Origin: Halieaceae bacterium
GTDB taxonomy: Bacteria > Pseudomonadota > Gammaproteobacteria > Pseudomonadales > Halieaceae
DNA length: 36,463 nt
Assembly (NCBI GenBank): GCA_028277365.1
Contig: JANQGK010000126.1
Location: 1-36,463 of the forward strand
Direction of reading: 5' to 3'
Shown here: in pieces, positions 8,972-19,249 of the stretch
How the letters are laid out: each line of letters starts with the position of its first letter
Numbering within the stretch: position 1 is the stretch's first letter
The notes under the pieces: model-generated
Databases searched by the model: none
Told to the model about the DNA's origin: nothing
Seen by the model: the letters and a program-made list of their open reading frames with translations, nothing else
Position numbers and translations under genes: made by a program

Positions 8972-11566
8972 ATGCCATCTTCCATGAACGCCCTATATGA
9001 TCGCTGGATCCTGCAGCGACCGGTCCTCAGTCTCGCCCTGTGCGCGCTGCTTGTCGGCGCGCTGGCCACTCAAGCACCCGAAACGCGTATTGATGCCTCC
9101 GCTGATACCCTGGTACTGGAGGGCGATGCCGACCTCGAGTATTTCCGGGAAATTGGCGAGCGCTACAGCTCCGGCGATTTCCTGGTCATCACCTACCAGC
9201 CCCCCGGCGATCTGCTGGGGGATGAGTCTCTGGCGACGCTGACCAGCCTGCGCGACGACCTGGCGGCACTGAACGGCGTGTCGGGCGTGACCACCATGCT
9301 GGATGTGCCCCTGCTGCAGAGCCCGCCCATCGCCCTGGCTGATGTAAGTTCGGATACCGGCATGCCCACTCTGGCGGACCCCGACGTGGACCGCGAGCTG
9401 GCGCGCCGGGAATTCCAGGAAAGCCCCATTTACGAACAGCTCCTGGTCAGCCCGGACGGGCGCACCGCGGCCGTCCAGGTCAACATCGAGCGGGATGAGC
9501 GCTACTTCGAACTGCTCGACCGCCGCGAGTCGCTGCGCGAGCTGAAGAGTAAAGGCAGACTGTCGGCCGAGGAGCAGGGCCTGCTGCGGGAAGCTGAAGC
9601 CGTGTTTAAGGCTTATTCTGCCGAATACCAGCAGCGCTCCGCCGACCTGGTGGCCAACGTGCGCTCGGTGGTGGACGGCTACCGCGATCGCGCCAGCCTG
9701 TTTGTCGGCGGGGTGCCGATGATTGCTGCCGATATGGTGGCCTTTGTGCGCAGCGACCTGGTGACCTTTGGCGCCGGCATTCTCGGCTTTATGTTCGTGA
9801 TGCTCTCGTTGATCTTCCGCCAGCCGCGCTGGGTGGCGCTGCCGATGACCACAGTGCTCGCTTCGGCCACGTTCATGCTGGGCCTGTTGGCCTGGCTGGA
9901 CTGGCGCATGACGGTGATTTCCTCGAATTTCGTGGCCGTGCTGTTGATTGTTGGTCTCGCCATTGCCATCCACCTGGTGGTGCGTTACCGGGAGCTGCAG
10001 CTCTCCATGCCCGATGCCAGCCAGCAGGAACTGGTGCGGGAAACCGTGCGGCTGATGTGGGTGCCCTGCGCCTACACCACGCTGACCACGGCAGTAGCTT
10101 TCGGCTCGCTGGTGGTGAGCGGGCTGCGCCCGGTAATGGACTTTGGCTGGATGATGACGATCGGCATCTCCGTGGCGCTGCTGCTGACCTTTGTGGTGCT
10201 GCCCTGCATCCTGGTGCTGCTGCCCCGTGGCAAGACCGCCGATCCCAACCAGCGCCTGGAGGGCCTGACTCCGGCCTTTGCTCGCTTCACCGAGAGACAC
10301 GGCACCAGCATCCTGGTGGTGTCGGCCGCGCTGCTGGCGACCGCCGCGTTCGGTATCAGCCGTCTGCAGGTGGAAAACCGCTTCATCGACTACTTCCACG
10401 AGAGCACCGAGATCTACCAGGGTATGGAGCTGCTGGATGCCCGCCTCGGCGGCACCATTCCGCTGGATATCGTGATCGATGCCGACCAGGATGCCGACGG
10501 ACCGGTGTTTGCCGAGGACCCGGGCGCCAGAGAGGATGCTGCCGGTGCGCCGGCGTCAGCAGACGGTGGCTTCGATGAAGCGGGTGCTGAGGATCCCTTC
10601 GGCGACGACCCGTTTGGCGACGACCCCTTTGCCGACGACTTTGACGACGGCTTCGCCTCCAGCGGTGACGACTTCGAACAGAGCTACTGGTTCACCGTGC
10701 GCGGCATGGAGGAGCTGGAAGGTATTCACGAATACGTGGACTCGCTGCCCCAGACCGGCAAGGTGCTGTCGCTGGCCACCACTTACCAGATCGTCAAGCA
10801 GCTCTGGAACGGTGGCGTGGGTGACGTGGAACTGGCGCTGGTGCAGAAGAGCTTGCCCGACGATGTCGCCCACCTGATTGTCGACCCTTATTTTGACGAG
10901 GATGCTCGGGAGGCGCGTATCTCCCTGCGCGTAAAAGAAACCAGCCGCGATCTGCGCCGTGACCAGTTCCTCAAAGACCTGTACGCGCACCTGGTCAACG
11001 ACATGGGCGTGGAGGAGGATCGGGTACACTTCACCAATATGCTGGTGTTGTACAACAACGTGTTGCAGAGCCTGTTCCGTTCTCAGATTCTCACCCTGGG
11101 GGCCGTGTTCGCCGCCATCGTGATCATGTTCTTCATCCTGTTCCGTTCCCTGAGCCTGGCGCTGATCGCGATTGCACCGAACATCCTCGCCGCTGGCATG
11201 GTGCTCGGTATCATGGGGTTGGTGGGTATTCCTTTGGATATCATGACGATTACCATCGCCGCGATCGTGGTGGGCATCGGCGTGGATGACACCATCCACT
11301 ACGTGCACCGCTTTAAACGCGAGTTTCCGAAGGACCGCAACTACCTGGCCACCATGCACCGTTGCCACGGCAGTATCGGCAAGGCCATGTACTACACCTC
11401 CATCACTATCATCGTGGGCTTCTCGATCCTGGTGTTCTCCAATTTCACGCCCAGCATTTACTTCGGCCTGCTGACGGGCTTTGCCATGTTCGCAGCCCTG
11501 GTTGGCGCCCTGCTGTTGTTGCCGCAGCTGCTGATCACCATCAAACCCCTGGGACCGGAAGCCTGA
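8972..11566 (+). CDS. RND/MMPL family exporter with acidic repeat insert
   Basis: The 864-residue protein has the duplicated RND plan: one N-terminal helix, a periplasmic domain (about 30-255), five or so helices including a sterol-sensing-like block, then helix 7 (about 450), a second periplasmic domain, and a last helix block with GVDDTIHYVHRFKREF. This fits the HAE3/MmpL-like branch, often linked to lipid or hopanoid export, but the substrate is unknown. No membrane-fusion or outer-membrane partner lies nearby. In the second periplasmic loop, residues about 510-570 are low-complexity and very acidic, with tandem DPFGD units near 541-557. ATG 8972 is used; ATG 8984 is an alternative, and neither has a strong ribosome site. 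The stop shares one base with the next ATG. Confidence 0.9.
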   Translation: MPSSMNALYDRWILQRPVLSLALCALLVGALATQAPETRIDASADTLVLEGDADLEYFREIGERYSSGDFLVITYQPPGDLLGDESLATLTSLRDDLAALNGVSGVTTMLDVPLLQSPPIALADVSSDTGMPTLADPDVDRELARREFQESPIYEQLLVSPDGRTAAVQVNIERDERYFELLDRRESLRELKSKGRLSAEEQGLLREAEAVFKAYSAEYQQRSADLVANVRSVVDGYRDRASLFVGGVPMIAADMVAFVRSDLVTFGAGILGFMFVMLSLIFRQPRWVALPMTTVLASATFMLGLLAWLDWRMTVISSNFVAVLLIVGLAIAIHLVVRYRELQLSMPDASQQELVRETVRLMWVPCAYTTLTTAVAFGSLVVSGLRPVMDFGWMMTIGISVALLLTFVVLPCILVLLPRGKTADPNQRLEGLTPAFARFTERHGTSILVVSAALLATAAFGISRLQVENRFIDYFHESTEIYQGMELLDARLGGTIPLDIVIDADQDADGPVFAEDPGAREDAAGAPASADGGFDEAGAEDPFGDDPFGDDPFADDFDDGFASSGDDFEQSYWFTVRGMEELEGIHEYVDSLPQTGKVLSLATTYQIVKQLWNGGVGDVELALVQKSLPDDVAHLIVDPYFDEDAREARISLRVKETSRDLRRDQFLKDLYAHLVNDMGVEEDRVHFTNMLVLYNNVLQSLFRSQILTLGAVFAAIVIMFFILFRSLSLALIAIAPNILAAGMVLGIMGLVGIPLDIMTITIAAIVVGIGVDDTIHYVHRFKREFPKDRNYLATMHRCHGSIGKAMYYTSITIIVGFSILVFSNFTPSIYFGLLTGFAMFAALVGALLLLPQLLITIKPLGPEA

Positions 11567-12168
11567 TGGAGATTCCGCTGTTTCCTCTCTCCAGCGTACT
11601 GTTCCCCGGCGGGCGTATCCCGCTGCAGATTTTCGAGCAGCGTTACCTCGACCTGGTGCGCGGCTGCATGAAGGAAGACTCGGGCTTCGGGCTGGCCTGG
11701 ATCGCCAAGGGGGCCGAAGTAGCCCACCCCGGCGCCGGTCAGCCCAACCTCGGTGAGTACGGCTGCTACGCTCGCATCGTCGACTGGGATTCGCTTCCCA
11801 ACGGTCTGCTGGGGATCACCATCGAGGGAAACGAGCGTTTCCGGTTGAGTGGTGCGCGAGCAGAGGCCAACCAGCTGGTCATGGGCGAGGTGGACATGGT
11901 GCCGCCGCGCGAGCCCGTGCCGATGCGGGAAGCGTGGGATTCCATGCTCGCCGTGCTGCAGAGCCTGGAGCAACACCCCCACGTTCAGAAGCTCGGCATT
12001 CGCCCGGACCACGGCGACGCCTGGCAGGTGGGCTACGCTCTGGCCCAGCTGTTGCCGGTGGACGAGCGCATCAAGTACCACCTGCTGCGGCTGGATGACA
12101 TCGGCGATTTCATGGGCCAGATGGACCACATCCTCAACGAGCTGGGCGGCGTCGAGACCGACGACTAG
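11566..12168 (+). CDS. LON substrate-binding domain protein
   Basis: A 200-residue protein consists of a LON N-terminal-type domain only, beginning MEIPLFPLSSVLFPGGRIPL and continuing QIFEQRYLDLVRGCMKED and GITIEGNERFRL. There is no AAA+ or protease part, so it is a stand-alone member, which is common in bacteria and of unknown function. Its ATG overlaps the TGA of the exporter gene (TGATG), so translation is probably coupled and the two form an operon. No signal peptide is seen. Confidence 0.88.
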   Translation: MEIPLFPLSSVLFPGGRIPLQIFEQRYLDLVRGCMKEDSGFGLAWIAKGAEVAHPGAGQPNLGEYGCYARIVDWDSLPNGLLGITIEGNERFRLSGARAEANQLVMGEVDMVPPREPVPMREAWDSMLAVLQSLEQHPHVQKLGIRPDHGDAWQVGYALAQLLPVDERIKYHLLRLDDIGDFMGQMDHILNELGGVETDD

Positions 12169-12193
12169 CTGCCGGCACAGTGGTGACCGCTTT

Positions 12194-12222
12194 TTGACCA
12201 CAGCCGCGCAGACGCATGGAAT
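12194..12222 (+). promoter_or_regulatory. Probable sigma70 promoter of the glg operon
   Basis: TTGACC (12194-12199) and TGGAAT (12217-12222) are spaced by 17 bases in the 97-base gap before glgC. This would give a leader of roughly 35-40 bases. Confidence 0.45.
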
Positions 12223-12265
12223 ACGGCTGCTACACTCAAGATGAGCCGCTTGGGAGCCGCCTTCC

Positions 12266-15198
<2,933 letters not shown>

Positions 15199-15205
15199 GC
15201 CGGCA

Positions 15206-16756
15206 ATGCACATCCTGATGCTTGCGGCGGAGAACGGCGCCTTGCCCGGCGGCAAGGTGGGCGGCATTGGCGATGTGATCCGCGACCTGCCCCGGGCGCT
15301 GGTGGCGCGCGGGCACCGGGTGAGCGTAGTGACGCCGGGCTACGGGCATTTCTCGTGCCTGCCCGGCGCGCAGGCCATTGCGAAGACCGCGCTGGCTTTT
15401 GGCGGCGAGCGGCACACCGTCACCTGGTATCGGGTCCCCAGCCAGTTGCCGGCATTAGAATACTTCGCGGTGGAACACCCGCGCTTTAACGTCGACGGTG
15501 TTGGCAAGATCTACCACCACGATTCGCCCGAGCGGCCTTTCGCCACAGACGCGACACGCTTTGCCTTGCTGTGCAGCGCCGTGGCCCGCGGCCTGGTCGA
15601 GCAGGCGCTACCGCGACCGGATGTGCTGCACTTGCACGACTGGCATGCCGCGCTGCTGGCGCTGCTGCAGCAGCACGACGGAAGCTGCCGGTCGATCCGC
15701 GATATTCCCAGCGTCTACTCCATTCACAACCTCTCCCTGCAGGGTATCCGGCCGCTGACGGGCGATGTCTCATCGCTGGCGGCCTGGTTCCCGGGCAGTA
15801 GCTTTCCGCTCGCGGACATGGTGGACCCGCGCTACAGTGACTGCATCAATCCCACCCGCGCCGCGATAAGGCTGTGTGGCAAGATACATGCCGTATCGCC
15901 GACCTATGCGCAGGAGATCCTGTCGCCCACTGATACAGAGCGAGGATTCGTGGGTGGCGAGGGCCTGGAGGCAGACCTGCGGGACGCCGCTGACCAGGGC
16001 CGGCTGGTGGGCATTCTCAACGGGGTGGACTATCCCGATACTGCGCACCCGCGCCTGTCGCGGCAGGTCCTGTTTGAACACGCTCTGGAAACGGTGGTGG
16101 CCTGGCGCTCGACGGAAGACCTGCGCATGCACCATGTGGCCATAGAGCGACTTGAGCAGTGGCTGGCTGCACCCGCAGACGACGCCCCTGTGTTGACCTC
16201 GGTGGGCAGGCTGACTGTGCAGAAGCTGGGTCTATTGCTGCAGGGCCTGGAGGGTCATACGGTACTTGAAGATCTGCTCAGCCGCTTGGACGATGGGCGT
16301 CTGATGATTCTGGGCAATGGCGATGCGGCTCTGGAAGGGCGCCTGACGGAGATCGCGGCGCGCGTACCCAACCTGGTCTTCCTGCGCGGCTTTGCCGAGC
16401 GACTGGGGAATGACCTCTACAGCAGCGGTGACCTGTTCCTCATGCCCAGCAGCTTCGAACCCTGCGGTATCAGTCAGATGCTGGCCATGCGCGCCGGCCA
16501 GCCTTGCCTGGCACACAGCGTGGGAGGCCTGCGCGACACCATCCAGCAGGGCGTCAGCGGTTTTCTGTTCAGCGGCGCTACGCCGGCCGAGCAGGCCGCC
16601 AACCTGCTGACTTGTGTGGATGCGGCGCTGGCCATGTGGCGCAAGCAGCCACAGGCCTGGCAAGCGCTTCGCGAGCAGGCCGCCGCCCAGCGCTTTACCT
16701 GGGATGCGGCGGCGCAGCGCATGGAAGAGGAGTTGTATGTGTGGGGTGGCGGCTAA
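15206..16756 (+). CDS. glgA: Glycogen synthase (ADP-glucose, GT5)
   Basis: GlgA extends alpha-1,4-glucan from ADP-glucose. The 516-residue product starts MHILMLAAENGALPGGKVGG; the ADP-glucose lysine motif reads KVGGIGDV where the family consensus is K-(T/V)-GG-LADV. HLHDWHAALL, SVYSIHNLSLQG, and the donor-site segment SSFEPCGISQMLAMRAG with its conserved glutamate are present, followed by HSVGGLRDTI. ATG 15206 lies seven bases after pgm and matches the family start; the in-frame ATG at 15140 is inside pgm. No glgB, glgX or glgP is in the window, so branching and breakdown enzymes must be elsewhere. The next gene overlaps its end by 16 bases. Confidence 0.93.
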   Translation: MHILMLAAENGALPGGKVGGIGDVIRDLPRALVARGHRVSVVTPGYGHFSCLPGAQAIAKTALAFGGERHTVTWYRVPSQLPALEYFAVEHPRFNVDGVGKIYHHDSPERPFATDATRFALLCSAVARGLVEQALPRPDVLHLHDWHAALLALLQQHDGSCRSIRDIPSVYSIHNLSLQGIRPLTGDVSSLAAWFPGSSFPLADMVDPRYSDCINPTRAAIRLCGKIHAVSPTYAQEILSPTDTERGFVGGEGLEADLRDAADQGRLVGILNGVDYPDTAHPRLSRQVLFEHALETVVAWRSTEDLRMHHVAIERLEQWLAAPADDAPVLTSVGRLTVQKLGLLLQGLEGHTVLEDLLSRLDDGRLMILGNGDAALEGRLTEIAARVPNLVFLRGFAERLGNDLYSSGDLFLMPSSFEPCGISQMLAMRAGQPCLAHSVGGLRDTIQQGVSGFLFSGATPAEQAANLLTCVDAALAMWRKQPQAWQALREQAAAQRFTWDAAAQRMEEELYVWGGG

Positions 16757-17280
16757 TTAGCGCCGGCGTCCTGGCAGTTTTGCTGACGCTGGTACCCGGC
16801 GAGCCCTCCGCCAGCGGCGGGGATCGCTGGCGGCTGGTATCGGACCGGGTGATGGGTGGGGTCTCTGCCGGGAGAACTGAGGTCACCGACCGCGCCGGCC
16901 GAGCCTGTCTGCGCATGCTGGGCGATGTCAGCCTGGAGAACAATGGCGGCTTTATCCAGATCGTCTCGGATATCACAGAGGCCGAGCGCCCGGCGTTCCG
17001 CGACGGTCATGGCGTTGAGCTAGACGTCTACGGCAACGACGAAAGCTATAATGTTCACCTGCGCACTGAGGGGATGCGCTACCCCTGGCAGTCTTACCGC
17101 GCCAGCTTCCTGGCAGTATCCCGCTGGCAGACCATCCGCCTGCCCTTCGCCGACTTCCAGCCTCATCGCGTGGACGGCGAATTGCAACAGGCCAGGGTGC
17201 AGCGCATCGGCGTGGTGGCGATTGGCCGAGCGTTTGCTGCGGATCTCTGCGTCGCTGGCGTGAGAGTCTACAGGAACTAA
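16741..17280 (+). CDS. CIA30-family protein with N-terminal signal sequence
   Basis: A 179-residue protein starts at GTG 16741, inside the glgA end, with GAGGAG about eight bases before. The first 25 residues (basic start, then LISAGVLAVLLTLVPG) look like a signal peptide or anchor. The rest is a CIA30 domain (named for mitochondrial complex I intermediate-associated protein 30): RWRLVSDRVMGGVSAG, ENNGGFIQIVSD, GVELDVYGNDESYNVHLRT, YRASFLAV and IRLPFADFQPHRVDG. The domain has a galactose-binding-like beta-sandwich. Bacterial versions are uncharacterised. Overlap with glgA suggests the same transcript, but export would separate it from cytoplasmic glycogen. The TAA overlaps the stop of the convergent transporter gene. 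Confidence 0.8.
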   Translation: MGWRLISAGVLAVLLTLVPGEPSASGGDRWRLVSDRVMGGVSAGRTEVTDRAGRACLRMLGDVSLENNGGFIQIVSDITEAERPAFRDGHGVELDVYGNDESYNVHLRTEGMRYPWQSYRASFLAVSRWQTIRLPFADFQPHRVDGELQQARVQRIGVVAIGRAFAADLCVAGVRVYRN

Positions 17281-18197
17281 GCAGCTGCTTCGGCGACGGA
17301 CTCTGAGGTTTTTCGATTTCGCTTTCCGTGCAGGTATACCTGCAGAGCCGCGACCGGAAACACCAGACCGCCATAAAGCAACAGCGTAAACAGCACCATG
17401 TCCCCTACCGGGTCGACCACACCGACCACGGCGGGGAACAGGGATGCCTTGATCAGCAGGGCCAGGTTGATGTTGCGGAAGGTGACCTCGATATTGATGG
17501 CCGCGGTGTCGGGCCCGTTGAGGCGCAGCATGCGCGGGATAAGCCAGCTGACGACGGCGAGGCCGAGAATAAACGCCAACAGGATGACGATTTCGGAACC
17601 GGCGAACTTGTCGATATCGACCCGGCCTGCGCCGGTGGCGCCGATCACGATAAGCAGGATGACAACGATGGAGCTGCGAATGCAGATCTTCGAGAAGCGT
17701 CCCGCGCCGTTGGGCCAGACAGTCAGCACGCCCATGCCAATCACCAGCGGCAGCATCAGGATCAGGGTGATCTCAGTGGCGATTTTCGCAGCCGGCATCA
17801 CGAACTCGCCAGGGAGCTGCGTTGAAATCAACAGCCCCAATACGATGGGGGTGGTGGCCAGGCAGGCGAAGGAGCAGATCGCGGTCAGCGCAATCGACAG
17901 CGCCACGTGGCCGCGGGCCAGGAAAGTCAGCACGTTGGACATGGTGCCGCCAGGGATGGCGGCGCACAGCGCCAGGCCCACCGCCAGGCCGGTGGCGGGC
18001 TGTGACGCGATGAGCAGGGCCCAGGCGAACAGCGGTACCAGGGCAAGCTGTACCAGCAGGCCAAACAGCAGTCCACGGGGCTGCTGCACCACGGCGACGA
18101 AGTCGCGCACCTTAAGGGTGGCGCCCATGCCCAGCATAGCCAGCGCCAGCTGGGTGGCGGCAAACCAATACTCGTAGCGGATATAGAAGTCGAACAT
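17277..18197 (-). CDS. Bile acid:sodium symporter (BASS) family transporter
   Basis: The 306-residue inner-membrane protein has about nine or ten helices. It carries family landmarks: LALAMLGMGATLKVRDF in the first helices, the cross-over segment CAAIPGGTMSNVLTFLARG, and EVTFRNINLALLIKASLFP with the glutamate and asparagine that bind Na+ in characterised homologues. In bacteria such proteins import organic anions, and the substrate here is unknown. The C-terminus (LHGKRNRKTSESVAEAAA) is polar. It is 23 bases downstream of the RhlG-like reductase gene on the same strand, so the two may be cotranscribed. No terminator separates it from the convergent CIA30 gene. Confidence 0.9.
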   Translation of the reverse strand: MFDFYIRYEYWFAATQLALAMLGMGATLKVRDFVAVVQQPRGLLFGLLVQLALVPLFAWALLIASQPATGLAVGLALCAAIPGGTMSNVLTFLARGHVALSIALTAICSFACLATTPIVLGLLISTQLPGEFVMPAAKIATEITLILMLPLVIGMGVLTVWPNGAGRFSKICIRSSIVVILLIVIGATGAGRVDIDKFAGSEIVILLAFILGLAVVSWLIPRMLRLNGPDTAAINIEVTFRNINLALLIKASLFPAVVGVVDPVGDMVLFTLLLYGGLVFPVAALQVYLHGKRNRKTSESVAEAAA

Positions 18198-18220
18198 CGC
18201 GAGTTGTGCGGTAAGCGGTT

Positions 18221-19018
18221 TCAGCTTACCAGCGTGGTGCCGCCATCCACTGCCAGAATCTGCCCGGTGATATGAGCGCCGGCGTTACTGGCGAACATCA
18301 GTGCCGGGCCGATGATGTCTTTCTCCTCGCCCCAGCGGTGCTGCGGGATACCGGCGATTTCAGTCTCGTACTGCGCTTCGTCGACGCGAGCATACTCGGT
18401 CATGGCGGTAAAGAAGCGGCCCGGGGCCAGCGCGTTCACGCGGATGTGATCCTCGGCTAGCTCGGCGGCGAGGTTGCGGGTGAGCTGGTGGATGGCAGCC
18501 TTGCTGGGGGCGTAGCTGAAGGTGTCAGTAGCTCCGCAAATGCCGGCGATGGAGCCGATATTGATCACGCTGGCGGTATTGCCGGCGCTGGCACCGGCGC
18601 GCAGCAGGGGCAGCAGCTTCTGGATGAGGAAGAAAGGCGCCTTCACGTTCAGGTCCATTACCTTGTCCCAGCCTTTCTCGGGGAAGGCCTCCAGGTCCTC
18701 CAGCCAGCCCACGCCGGCGTTGTTCACCAGCACGTGCACAGCCTGCTCGCGCTCACTCAGCAGACTGACCAGGCCCTCGATTTCTTCCAGCGAGCTGATA
18801 TTGCCAGGCACGGCCACACACTCACCGAAGGCCGCCAACTCCTGCGCGGCCTGCTCGCAGGCCTCGGCCTTGCGGGCCGTGATGTAAACTCGGGTGGCAC
18901 CCGCTTGCAGGAAGGCTTTGGCCATGAAATAGCCCAGGCCCCGGGAGCCGCCGGTGACGACACACACCTTGTCCTCCAGGGAAAACAGTGAGTGGGGGGA
19001 TTCGCTGGTTGCGCTCAT
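18221..19018 (-). CDS. Short-chain dehydrogenase/reductase, RhlG-like
   Basis: A 265-residue classical SDR. The NAD(P) loop is TGGSRGLG (22-29), the NNAG motif is at 99-102, and the catalytic residues are S156, Y169 and K173 (YAPSK). Arginine after the glycine loop and ITARKAEACEQAAQEL favour NADPH. Segments such as LNVKAPFFLIQKLLPLLRAG, ASVINIGSIAGICG and IRVNALAPGRF resemble Pseudomonas RhlG, an NADPH-dependent beta-ketoacyl reductase. The physiological substrate cannot be read here. The gene lies directly upstream of the BASS transporter. A REP-like element sits 52 bases upstream of its start. Confidence 0.88.
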   Translation of the reverse strand: MSATSESPHSLFSLEDKVCVVTGGSRGLGYFMAKAFLQAGATRVYITARKAEACEQAAQELAAFGECVAVPGNISSLEEIEGLVSLLSEREQAVHVLVNNAGVGWLEDLEAFPEKGWDKVMDLNVKAPFFLIQKLLPLLRAGASAGNTASVINIGSIAGICGATDTFSYAPSKAAIHQLTRNLAAELAEDHIRVNALAPGRFFTAMTEYARVDEAQYETEIAGIPQHRWGEEKDIIGPALMFASNAGAHITGQILAVDGGTTLVS

Positions 19019-19069
19019 GGGCTGCTCCTGTGGCTGAAGTGAGGCGGGCGCCTATTATGCCTGCTGCGG

Positions 19070-19155
19070 AAAAGGGGTCAGAGCCCTTTTTCTCTTTTTC
19101 TCGCTTCATGTTTTTGGCTTGAAACAGGGCTTGGAAAAGGACTCTGACCCCTTTT
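19070..19155. repeat. REP-like inverted pair, copy 1
   Basis: Two near-palindromic 21-base arms face each other: 19070-19090 (AAAAGGGGTCAGAG then CCCTTTT) and 19135-19155 (AAAAGGACTCTGAC then CCCTTTT). The reverse complement of the right arm matches the left arm at 20 of 21 positions. A 44-base spacer lies between. The left arm is identical to the reverse complement of an arm at 24219-24239. It occupies the intergenic space between the SDR gene and the M6 protease gene. Confidence 0.85.
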
Positions 19156-19249
19156 CTGCTCCGCTGGTCGCATTGGCGGGACGATCTTAAGTATTCGTCG
19201 TATCATGCGGAGCCTCTTTTTATGCACCCAAAGCGCACGCGGAGAGACT

